Shown piece by piece: positions 23,220 through 33,800 of a stretch of 64,000 bases of DNA. Every line of letters begins with the position of its first letter. Within the stretch, counting starts at the first letter, position 1. The notes under the pieces were generated by a model. That model saw only the letters and a program-made list of their open reading frames with translations, ran no database searches and was not told the origin of the DNA. Origin of the DNA: Plasmodium coatneyi (taxonomy: Eukaryota; Apicomplexa; Aconoidasida; Haemosporida; Plasmodiidae); assembly GCF_001680005.1 (NCBI RefSeq), contig NC_033565.1, positions 167,501 to 231,500 on the forward strand. Direction: 5' to 3'. The position numbers and the translations under genes are program-made.

Positions 23220-24490
23220 AACGTTTTTCTAGGAGCTGCAAGATAACTTCTTAAACGATTTTTTTATCAAAAAGATTATCCTCGAAGGACAGAGAATCTT
23301 ATGAGAAGAAATATGCGCACACAAAAGTAGATGCGAATGCATATAGGAGGATACCCTCCACGGGTCGTGAGTCGCATAGCAGTGGGGACAAATGAAAAAT
23401 GCAACCAAACTTATTCCGCCTATACGTAAACGTTGAACCTGTTTATATCGTTAATGTGAAAAAGAGATGTAATACATTGTACCACCCGAATGATCACTTA
23501 AGTGGTCACTCCCATGGTCCCCTTGTCCTGAAATGATTTGATAGAACGGATGCTGATCAAGGATACAATAATGCAACTGCAATGAATAAATAGGCAGAAT
23601 GGGGTGAAGTGCAACGCTCTAGAATACGCACATAAAGGTGTGTCTTGCTTCATCTTTTATTCCGAATTTTTGCTCTTTTATTTTTCAAAGGAGCCATGCC
23701 AATTTTTCAGCATTCAAGATGATAAAGGCTTAAGCGTATAGATAGAATAATGACGAATTTTCCCCTCAACCAAAGGGGAATAGATTTATTTTTTCCGTCC
23801 ATCATTATTCCTTTACCGCATAAAATTTGTACATTATATTTTATTTTTGTTCCCTCACATGAGGTACGTTCCGGATTGTTCCTTGCAATCTATTATTTTT
23901 GTTTGTGAATATAGCGTTTTGTAATTGATTCTTAAAAAGGATGTCCACATGTCATGGATGCTAACCGTTCTATTAACATGCATTCATGTTAATTATGATT
24001 TCCGTTCCCTATGCAATAGTTTTTCCTCCTTTTTTTTTTCCAATTCCGTCCTAACATGTTCTTCCGCCACCAAACAAAAACTTAACTACTGTAACATATG
24101 TTAAAATACCGATACTTTTTCTACTAAACGTATCAGCAAAACATGGCACAAATGCATGGAGTAACGTTAGTTAATTACTTTGAAAAGGGTTGCGAAATGC
24201 GCAAATTTTGTTACACCAAATGGTTTGCTCATTCGAATCAAAAAAAAAAAAAAGAAAACAAAAACAAAAGGTGTGCATGGTGAACGGAGAAGAAGCGTAA
24301 CGAACAGTGATCACTTCTATCTTTCCTATGAACAACGTCCCACCATGCGATAATTAATTATTCGGGAAAACCCCCCCAAATGAAGGATAATTAAAAAAAA
24401 AAAAAAAAAAAATTATTTCTCATGTACAGAGATGAACACATGTGAGCAAATAGTTGTACTACTATTATAATTCCCCTCCCCTGGGAAATT
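23220..24490. other. Convergent intergenic region
   Basis: The 3' flanks of the TBC and SURF1 genes, about 1.27 kb. It contains an A-run of 20 at 24393-24412 and a C7 run near 24371-24377. No supported gene or RNA. Confidence 0.6.
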
Positions 24491-26578
24491 TCAAAAAACC
24501 CACCTCTTGAACTGCAAAAACTTAAACATAGAGATGGTTGAAAAGACAAATGAAAAAAGAAACCACTGGCAAGCATAATTAAAATGTGTTGTCTCATCGG
24601 CGTAAAATTTGAAATACTCCCTTTTCTTCTTATGTATAAAATGTTCATCATATCGAAAAGGTTTCCCCTTTGGAGGGGACGTATTCGTTTCCTTCTTATC
24701 ATTTGTGCCACCTCCACTACTAGGACCCCCTTTCAACAAACGTTTTATCCTTTCTTGACTTTCCCGATCCATGTCATCTAAGGTAATGCCATTTAGTTTG
24801 TCCAAATGAGAGTTCAGCAACTTGGTGCCCCCTTTACCCCAATTGGAATAATGTTCCCTTATTATATCACCATTATAATCTTCGTGAACGATTATATCAT
24901 ATATATTGGCAATGAAAAAAGAGGAGCCTTCGAACTGTGCAATATTTGCATAGTGACAAATTTCTGCAATGTCATAATAGTAGAGATAATTGCTGTACAC
25001 ACTCTTGTTAGAAAGGTTTTTTAATTTCCTAAAGGAACATTCGTATAGCTCACCAGGATCTAATACACCCCTAATTGTCACAACTTTGGGAATTTCTTTC
25101 TTTTTCTCTTCTAACATATCTTCCGCTATTAATCCCCTATTTACTAGTATACACTTGCCATTTTTTAAAAATATGGGACAAATTACGTAATAATATTTTT
25201 TTTTTTTATCATGTTCATACATTTTGGGTCCTACAAAAAATTCGTTAGTTGTATCCAGCACTCCAGTTAGCTGCACTTTCCTATATTTGTACTTTTCAAT
25301 TATAAGTTTTTTCAATTCCTCTTCTGTTACACCTTTTGGAAAAACTTTTCTGTAAAATTGGGTTACGAAATTTTCGTTTCTTATTCGATTCACCCAATAA
25401 TGTACACTATCAGCATTTTCCAAATCGACGGTTAATTTATTTTCCTCTTCAAGCGCAACATCACAATTTAATGTTTGTAAATCCTTCTCTTGTTCGTCCG
25501 TTTGTTGGATATCTTCTCTGCTCTTGTTACCACAGATTGATTTATCCTCTTTTGTACACACCCCATCTGGGGGTCCTTTTATCCTCTCATAAAATGATAA
25601 TACGATGGGAACTACATTTAGCAAGTTAAAATTCCTCAGTAAATCGTCTTCCCCTTCGTGCTGCTGCAAATTTTGGTAATTCTTTTTCAAAGCTAAAAAA
25701 TCATCAAACCATGGGAAACCAGAGTCAGTAATGTTTATAACTGGTTGACTCAAATTGTGCATAATGTAATCAATTAGAAATTTCTTCTTCCCCATTTTTT
25801 TGTACTGCCAAACACCCATGAAAAAACAGAAGGAACAAATAAAAGACGAATAAAAAAAGAAAAAGACTCTTTCATTTTTTCTCAGTCCGAATTTACTATT
25901 ACGAACGCATCGAAAAATGGGAGAAGATACTTTGTTCTTTATATCGATCAGCCTTATAATTGTGCTATTTTCACATTCTAATGGTAAATAATATTGTCCT
26001 TCACTTTTTTTAATTAAATTTATTTCCTCTTCATTGGCTTTATAAAGTTTTTGACTTGGGTATTTAAAATGCGCTAGGGAAATTTCCTTATCTTCATTTG
26101 TCACTATCCTTCTTTCATTGATTTTTTTTTCCACGCTTTTTAATTCCTCATTTAATAGGTCTATTTGAACCTCGTACAGGGGGAATTTCTTTCTGCACAT
26201 CGCCCCAAACGGGGATTTCCTCCTCCTCTTCGTAACATTGTGTACCTTTTTTCCCCTCACGACATGGCGATATTTTCCGCTTCTCCAAAATGGCGATAGC
26301 TTCTTTCTGCGCTCTATCCTAAACAGTCTACTGGCACACGTTTTGCTCACATGGTGTGATGCTAAAGCGGCGGATCGGGCACACTCTACATGCAGTTCGC
26401 AAACAGCCCGTGTTCGCACAAAATAGGTGCTGTTCAACTTGAAAATTAATTCTTTTACATTCAGCACATTATTTAAAAAAGGCATTCTACTATGTTGACT
26501 CGGAAGCAGAATTTGGATGTTGCGATAAATGCGCGGTTCGTACACAACGTATTCATGTGAGGCGTATATTATGCACAT
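24491..26578 (-). CDS. SURF1-like cytochrome c oxidase assembly factor
   Basis: A 695-residue frame from ATG at 26578. The SURF1 layout is clear. A first membrane segment lies at about residues 236-257 and ends in the family motif (FMGVWQYKKM, compare 'GTWQ..R'). A soluble domain follows with YYVICPIFLKNGK and ILVNRGLI. A C-terminal membrane segment lies at about 669-693, preceded by HFNYACQWF (compare SURF1 'H..YA..WF'). SURF1 sits in the inner mitochondrial membrane and helps build complex IV, with a proposed role in heme a delivery. The protein is more than twice the usual length of about 300, because of a long N-terminus and a charged insertion around residues 290-400. Residue 32 (MPFLNNVL) is an alternative start that gives a more presequence-like N-terminus. 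A possible upstream exon is discussed with the adjacent small frame. Confidence 0.85.
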   Translation of the reverse strand: MCIIYASHEYVVYEPRIYRNIQILLPSQHSRMPFLNNVLNVKELIFKLNSTYFVRTRAVCELHVECARSAALASHHVSKTCASRLFRIERRKKLSPFWRSGKYRHVVRGKKVHNVTKRRRKSPFGAMCRKKFPLYEVQIDLLNEELKSVEKKINERRIVTNEDKEISLAHFKYPSQKLYKANEEEINLIKKSEGQYYLPLECENSTIIRLIDIKNKVSSPIFRCVRNSKFGLRKNERVFFFFYSSFICSFCFFMGVWQYKKMGKKKFLIDYIMHNLSQPVINITDSGFPWFDDFLALKKNYQNLQQHEGEDDLLRNFNLLNVVPIVLSFYERIKGPPDGVCTKEDKSICGNKSREDIQQTDEQEKDLQTLNCDVALEEENKLTVDLENADSVHYWVNRIRNENFVTQFYRKVFPKGVTEEELKKLIIEKYKYRKVQLTGVLDTTNEFFVGPKMYEHDKKKKYYYVICPIFLKNGKCILVNRGLIAEDMLEEKKKEIPKVVTIRGVLDPGELYECSFRKLKNLSNKSVYSNYLYYYDIAEICHYANIAQFEGSSFFIANIYDIIVHEDYNGDIIREHYSNWGKGGTKLLNSHLDKLNGITLDDMDRESQERIKRLLKGGPSSGGGTNDKKETNTSPPKGKPFRYDEHFIHKKKREYFKFYADETTHFNYACQWFLFSFVFSTISMFKFLQFKRWVF

Positions 26579-26613
26579 GCGTCACACTTCCTCCTGGTCA
26601 ACACTCTCATGGA

Positions 26614-26778
26614 TCATTTCCTGGTGAAATCGTTAAACTTACTCCTCACTTCATTGTATATTTCGTACGTTTTTAGCGCAAACCTGTGAAATGTTTCGCT
26701 TCTTAACAGAAAGGATTTTATTTTCTCTTCAATTAATTTACCACCGATATCGTTAAAGATAAATGGGAACCTCTTCAT
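26614..26778 (-). CDS. 54-codon small protein, or 5' exon of the SURF1 gene
   Basis: An ATG-started frame of 54 codons ends only 35 bases upstream of the SURF1 ATG on the same strand. It starts MKRFPFIFNDIGGKLIEEK and continues through SETFHRFALKTYEIYNEV. Its composition is unlike the surrounding intergenic DNA: balanced, helical, Phe/Arg/Lys-rich, without homopolymers. A consensus donor (GTAAGT) lies near its end. I could not find a downstream acceptor that joins that donor to SURF1 in phase, though a weaker GTGAGG donor nearby would allow one (phase 0 into the codons after a TTTTCAAG). It may be a separate short basic protein, perhaps mitochondrial, or an upstream exon. I do not recognise a family. 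Confidence 0.5.
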   Translation of the reverse strand: MKRFPFIFNDIGGKLIEEKIKSFLLRSETFHRFALKTYEIYNEVRSKFNDFTRK

Positions 26779-27831
26779 GATGAAGGGAGGGGGAAAAAAA
26801 ACGAGAAATGTAGCACAATGAAGTTACGCATACACGCTGCCGCAAAATGATGGTACTTTTTATGCTAAATGGAGATTAAAAATTTTGTAAATTTGAAAAA
26901 AAAAAATCGCGGTGTTCGATTTGAAGGAGATTAACATTATCGTGTTAAACCCAAAACAAAATAGTTGAAGTTTTTCTCATTTTAAATGAATTTGGTTCTA
27001 ATGTAAGAATGAAAAATATGCGATTTCGCCAGTTAAACGCATTGTTATTTTTACGCGCAACGCTTTTTTTTTTTTTTTTTTTTTTTCGTTCCGCGTATGA
27101 CGGAAATACGCATAATAGGATTTAGATATTTATGTGCATATAATGCTAAGCCAAATCGCACCGTGCGCACTTAAAGTTGCATGATTAATTTAAGCAGTTA
27201 AATGTGCCCATTGTAATGCAACACTGAAGTGCAACTCTTGCCAAAAAGAACAATATCTGCCTTTTGCGCAAAAAAAAAATTTTTTTTTTTTTGTATCAAA
27301 TAATGTGGTAGCAAAAGTAAACACTTCAATTTTTGTTGCAAAAAATTTATTTGAACTCCACGTTTTGAATTTTTTTTTTTAAGCACATTTGTCATTTTAT
27401 AACCATTGCATTTACCATATATCGTTCATCTCTTATAAACCAACTTTTTAGACAATCGCACTTTTGCTGTAATTTGCGCAATTTTAATTGTGTCCATAAA
27501 TGAGTTATGTGTACTTGCGTAAACATTAACGTACACATTTGCACATTAAAAAAATACGTTCTTGTGTATTTTCATTTTTTCACATTTGTGTTTAATTTTT
27601 TGAATTTTTCCCCCTTTGCGTCAGGTTTGAAGTTGTTTCGTCTTCCGCGCCAACCGATACAATAGGGCTCATAGGCAGTTTTCTCTGTATGTTAAATAAT
27701 AATGCACATGTGCATGCTCACTCACGTGTATGTGACGTTCATCCTAATGATGTTCAATTTTTTTGTGTGATTATGCCGCCTTTTTAACGGTCCTATAAAA
27801 CGTTCACCCCTTTTGAGAGCAAAAATACAAA
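26779..27831. other. Divergent promoter region upstream of formin 1
   Basis: About 1.05 kb between divergent transcription units. It is strongly A+T-rich with long T-runs, including T23 at 27064-27086 and further A/T runs near 27270-27292. No coding frame was recognised. Confidence 0.55.
27064..27086. repeat. Poly(dT) tract, 23 bases
   Basis: An uninterrupted T-run in the formin 1 upstream region. Long dA:dT tracts are common in Plasmodium intergenic DNA and disfavour nucleosomes. Its length should vary between isolates. Confidence 0.85.
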
Positions 27832-30800
27832 ATGGAAAATAAGAAAATCGCACTGGCAACAATTAACGATATCGAAACGGACAAAAATGTAGACGCGCTA
27901 AGCTTGATCACAAAAATCGACCTCAAACTAACGAATGGGAAAAATGGAAATTCCACAAAAATAAGAAACATCAACTTTGAGGACTCCCTAAGGATGAATG
28001 ACGAACAGATAAAAGTAAAAGAAGCTGTCTTTATCCTGCACAACATGGAAAACTTCAATTATTCAATTAGTTACACGGAAATTCAAGACATAAGAAATGA
28101 TTTAAGACTCTTTGCCATTAACAACTATCATGAAAAAAAGTACACAGATTGTTTGATACAATCTATTCACTCATACATGATAGCAAAAAAATATTATTCG
28201 AAATATTTTGGCTTCTACATCACGGGTGACATGAGCACAGAGTTAATTTTAATTTGCAAGTGCTACGTATTAGTGGAAAAATATTCCGAAGGAAAGAAAT
28301 ATTTACATGAATTAAAATTTTTAATTGATAATACGCTCATTTATATACACAAAAAGGGGATCCTTGATGACGACCAACACAAAAAGGTAGAACAGGTCAA
28401 CAATGCTAGTAAGGTCAAAAGTTTAGATTCCAACTATGAAGAACCAGTTATCCTCTGCGGAACGGAGGTTCTATCAAACATACTCTACATTTTTGCAGAT
28501 CTGTTAAGTTTATATAAACAAAATGAAGAAGCAGAATGCTACTATTTGAAATATCTCTTTATGATAGAAAAATGTTTCAAGGCGGATAGCCTAAATTATA
28601 GCGATGCGCTAAATGATGTTTGCTCCTACTATATAAAAATTAGGGACTACTCCAAAGCTTTACCCCTTTGTGAACAGATTCTCGAAATAAGAAAAAAATT
28701 CTTTGGCGATTACAATGCAGAAAATCCAAATGAAGTAATTGCCGATTGTTACTGCAACTGGGGGTTGCTTCTTCGATTATCTGGGAACACGATGGAATCC
28801 CTACACAAGTACCTAATCGCAGTTGATATGAGAATGAGGATCCATAAAACAAGACAAACTATCCAAGTGCAGGACATTCTACTTTCCTTCGCCATTCTCA
28901 TGCAACAACTAAACAACTTCCGAATGTCCCTACAGCTTTACAAGGAAGTTTATTCCTTTTACAAAAGCTACTACGGCCCAGATGATATGAACACGAAAGT
29001 TGTTTTCAAATTAATTGAAGAATTAGAAAAGGATATCATGAAAGAAAACACCAAGGGAAAAAAAAAGGGATCATCCACCGAGGTGGAAAATTGTATGACA
29101 ACCATTAATGACAAACTGAGGAGAGACAATAAAGTCGAAAAAGAGTGGAATAACTTTAACAGCAAATCGGATAATATGTCGAAAAAGTCAGACGTGGACC
29201 CAAACCTGATTCAGAATCTAATGAATGAACAAGTTTTAATCAATACGAGAAACATGCCCTCTAAAAATTTAAGTAATAAAAGAACGTTTATATCAATGGA
29301 AGGAAAATTAAAATATAACGATTTAAACTACTCCAGTATTGATGCGTATAAGCACATGCAATCAAATAAACAGTTCGAAATATTTAAGAGCTCATTTTTT
29401 ACTATTTCCTCCATTAACAGAATTAAATCTTTATATGCGGATTCGTGGAAAAGTACCCTAATTCCGTCTACTTATATTTTACCCTTTGTTGAAACCAAGT
29501 TAGTTGACAATAATTTGGTGAAATATGCCCAGTGCAAGGATTTCCAAAATGCCATTATTTACAAGAGAAAAATTCTACCCATAGTTAATATACCCCTAAT
29601 AGAAAGAGGATACGTGAAATTGGAAAACGATCAACCGATTATGATTTGCAACGATGATGCCAAGCTTCTCCTCAACGAATGGAACGTTAAGGAACCATTT
29701 GTAGACTCCAAGGGGAAGGTAATTAGCAAATATGAAGACCTAGACAAGGAATTTAATATGTTCATATCCATTTTAGATGAAAATAATGAAGTTATGCTTG
29801 GTTTTTACAACAACCCTTTGCTTGTGCCAAACCCTGCCATATTTCACTGCCTCATTCTGGGAGACCCATACTATTTTCACAGATACAATCAAGTCAATAA
29901 TTTGTACTCCTTCGATAATTCAAGCATGTTAAATGGGAAACATTTCAACAAAAAATTCCTTCGACCCGATAAGATAAACGCCTCCAACATTAATGCAAAT
30001 AGTAATAATTTGCATGATTCTAACAAATATGAGAAAATAAAAAATGGGAGCACGAAACACTTGGGATTAGGGGCCAAAAATGGATCTTTCCAAATTGCGC
30101 AGAAAAAAAGCATTGCAGAGGAAAGTAGCACAAACGGTGAAGCGATGAATAAAGAGGGGCACGCTAAGCCGGATGAGACACTGGACAGAAGCATGACCAA
30201 TGAACTCGTGAAGGGGAAAAACTTACTAAAGGAAGAATCGGAGGGGGAGGCATTGAAGGAGCAAAAAAAAGGGGAGACGAGCGAAGAAAAGAGCGAAGTA
30301 AAAAGGGACGACCAACAGGATGCCCAACAGAGTGACAAAAATGAATCAAGGAGGGAATCCCGCAGAGAATCCCGCAAGGGAACCATGAGCCAGACGCAGA
30401 ACCAACCGAAGAGTACTGCCCAAAGCGAACTGGATGAGCTGAACCAACTTATGAAGAAAATAAAGTCTAAGGAGGAAAGACAAGTCAAAACAACGTCAAA
30501 CATCTTTAGCGATCCTAAAGAAGCACCGAAACAAAAACTACCAATTAAGAAAGTGCACGTTCTACAGTTCAAGAATAATAATTCCTCCACCTTATTTTCA
30601 AGAGAAAAGTATGCATTAAAGAGTACCGGAAAGTTGAGCAACGTATTTTCAAGGCCTAAAGAAAAAATAAAGCTAATTGGGTATAGCAATTCGAACCAAA
30701 ACGATAAATTAGAAAAAACGTTAAGAGAAATTAAATTAAATAAGGAACCCATCCTGAAGGCATCCATTGATCATAATATCAGAATGGATCTTCAAAGTAA

Positions 30801-33800
30801 CATGAACAGCATGGAACAACACGACATCGACAATTTGAAGAGAGAAATATATTACGAAAATGCAAAGTCGTCTAATAGTCACACCAATTCGGATGATTCT
30901 ACCTCAGGCAATGACAGCGAAAAGTTGTCTAGCTGTAGGAAATACCACAAGTACAAAGGGAAGAAGAGAAAATCGTCAACCAAGCTTTCTAAAGGAAGTA
31001 CTAGTATTGGCGCAGATAGCAACTCTCCTAACGAAAGTGACGATTATGTGGAAAGTTCCAGTGACTTCACCGCAGGTAGTAGTAACAATAGCGGTACCCA
31101 TATAAAGACGAATCATTACCGTAAGGCATTTTACCCGCAGGACTGCGAAAATGATGAAGATGAAGACGTTATTGATATATGTAAAATTCTTGATGTGAAT
31201 CAATCGTACGAAAGTTCAAGTCAGTACTCTAATGCAAGTTCGTTAACAAGTAAGAAAGGGAGTCACAAAGGAAACACATCAAGTTATGTCATCAACTATG
31301 AGAATAATCGAGCGGGACAACCAAGTGACAGAAGTAATAGCCCCTTCATTTCTGAGGTGAACAACGTTAGCAATATATCGAATGGACACACAATATACGA
31401 AAAGGATGGTAAGAAAGAATGTGCCGATTTGGGGGATCACCAAAGTGGATCACCAAACATCCTCAGTAAAAGCAATGCATTCCACATTAAGGACAAAATA
31501 AGCCACATAAAAAACGTAAACAAGAGTGACATTTTGTTTAAATTTAGATTTAATCATGAAGGTTCATTAAGTAACGAAAATGTACTTTCCGATAGCGATA
31601 TAAGTGAGAGCGAACTGTATGCAAATCCGTTTGGAAGTGCACAGGGCACCGCTACCAAGTGGCAATCCAATGGAAGTGAAACAACGGAAGATGGACACTC
31701 TTCAGAGTATTCATCTTTCCATAGGAAGAACAAACAAGTAGGAACATCATCAAACGATGAAGATAATAAAATAAACGTCCCCTCTGCGGAGGAAAATTTA
31801 TTTGTCAGTAATGACAACAAAGGGTTCCTTAAGAATAATAAGGATTATAGCGGGGTGAACAAGACGGGGGAAGAAATTGTCCTCAGTGAGAACGAAGAAT
31901 TTTATGAGGAAATAATTTTCAAAGAGGAAAAGATAAATTCGGAAGATGAAGAAATTGCAGATAGGTCTGATATTGAGAAGAGTGATGATATGACATACAA
32001 CAATTCTGAAGAGCATTCAAATGTGGGTTATCAAAATGGACACTTTAGCAAAATTTATCAGGACAGCCAACCATACCAGCAAGATGAAGAAACAACCTCA
32101 GAGTGGCAACAAAACGAACTAGCTGATATGGATAAAGAAATCTTCACAGACAATTTATACCTGAGAAGTAACTTCATAGAAGAACTAGATTCTAATTTGA
32201 TTACCCACAAGTACATAAGCAATAATACGGAAAAGGAACCCTCAAAGGAAGAGTCCTTAAATGGAAGGAATAACATCCCAACTGATTTGCTAAATAACAA
32301 AATGGATAACACACATAGCAACAAATCGTACAAAAAAAGAAAGGGAAAAAAATTCTTATCAAATAATAAACACCTGCCTGAGAATGAAGCAGACATATCG
32401 TTAAGCAATTACCATGATGAATATTCAAGCAAAAATGACAGTGTAAATATAGTGTATTACCGCCCTTATGATGATAAGGAGCACACTAAAAGGGAAAATA
32501 CGAATGACAGACACATCACAGGAACAGAATTATGCTCCAATTTATCCAGTACCAGTATACACAGCATACGTGCCGTGTATAGTGATAATAACATCACCCA
32601 AGAATGTGACATAAATTATGATTCCTCATTTTATTCAAACGTAGGAAGTGATAATAATAGCAATATCATGAAGGGAAAGAAAAAAAAAAAAAAAGCAACC
32701 TTCCTACACCCCAATAAAGCAACAAAATTTTCTAAACTGCTTTCTTTTTTTTCGAAGAAGAAAAAAGAGAAACTCCCCAAATCGAGCACGTCCAGTGGTG
32801 AACCCACCCCCAGCAAACATTCCCCACTGAATGAAAAAGATAAAGATACGCTTTTCCCAAGCAACCCCTTCAGTGATATATCAATAGACAAAAAGAACGA
32901 GAAGGATGTCAGTCTATCAAACAATGCTAAACTAAGGAACGGAAAAAAAAAACGCCTCTTTCTATCAGAACCGCTACACGGAATGGACAAACCGAAGCTC
33001 AGCATCAAACCGAAGGGATTGGGGTTAAAAAAAGTGTTAATGATGAAAAAGGGGATTTTTAGCAAGAAGAGTGCCCTTGAGAAGAAGGAATCGCTATCCA
33101 AGGGTAGCGAGGTTGGCGCTGTGGAAGAAAAGGGGAAGGCTCCTCTTGTTAATAAGTCACCCGAAGGAGATGCAGGCACTGGTGAAGCGGGTAATGCGGG
33201 TGATGCGTCTGAAATATCCAAAACGCCTGAACCATCTGGCGAAGCAAACACTAATGACCAACCGATCGAAGAAGCGAACGCCAAGGAAGACCCCACCAAA
33301 GAAACTGGAAACGAGGACAAATCTGTGACGAAAGAAAACTCAAAAGAAATCACCAGTGATGAAGAATCAAACGAAAAAAATAACGAAGCATCCGAAAACG
33401 TAGAAAATAAATTCCCGAAAAAAATGAACCCGCTAAGTGTTCCCAAAAAAATAATGGTAAAAAAAATAGTGCCAAAAATTGTGGTAAATAAAGAAATTAT
33501 TATAAAAGACAAAAGTACCATCAAAAAAAGCGTGGACATTAAGCATGAAGTAAAAACCGTGAAAAACATAAATGACAAATTACCATTCGATGTTTTGAGA
33601 AAAGTAAAATATTGCAAGATTGGATTTGAACCGGACGAAACCTTGGGCACCCTCCCCACAGTTCATTTGCTGAATGAAGATAAAGTTCTCATAGCCATCG
33701 TTCCCTGGCAGCTGGATCTAACCTCCTTTTCCTTGGCAAAATCATCAGTCGAAGAAGAAACTATCAAAAAAATAGGATTAATGCATAAAAAATTCGACTT

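Noticed and set aside
30164..33659. Long antisense frames under the formin 1 and TBC genes (up to 342 codons)
   Set aside because: They are Phe/Ser/Leu-rich mirror images of Lys/Asn/Glu-rich coding sequence, with no motif of their own.
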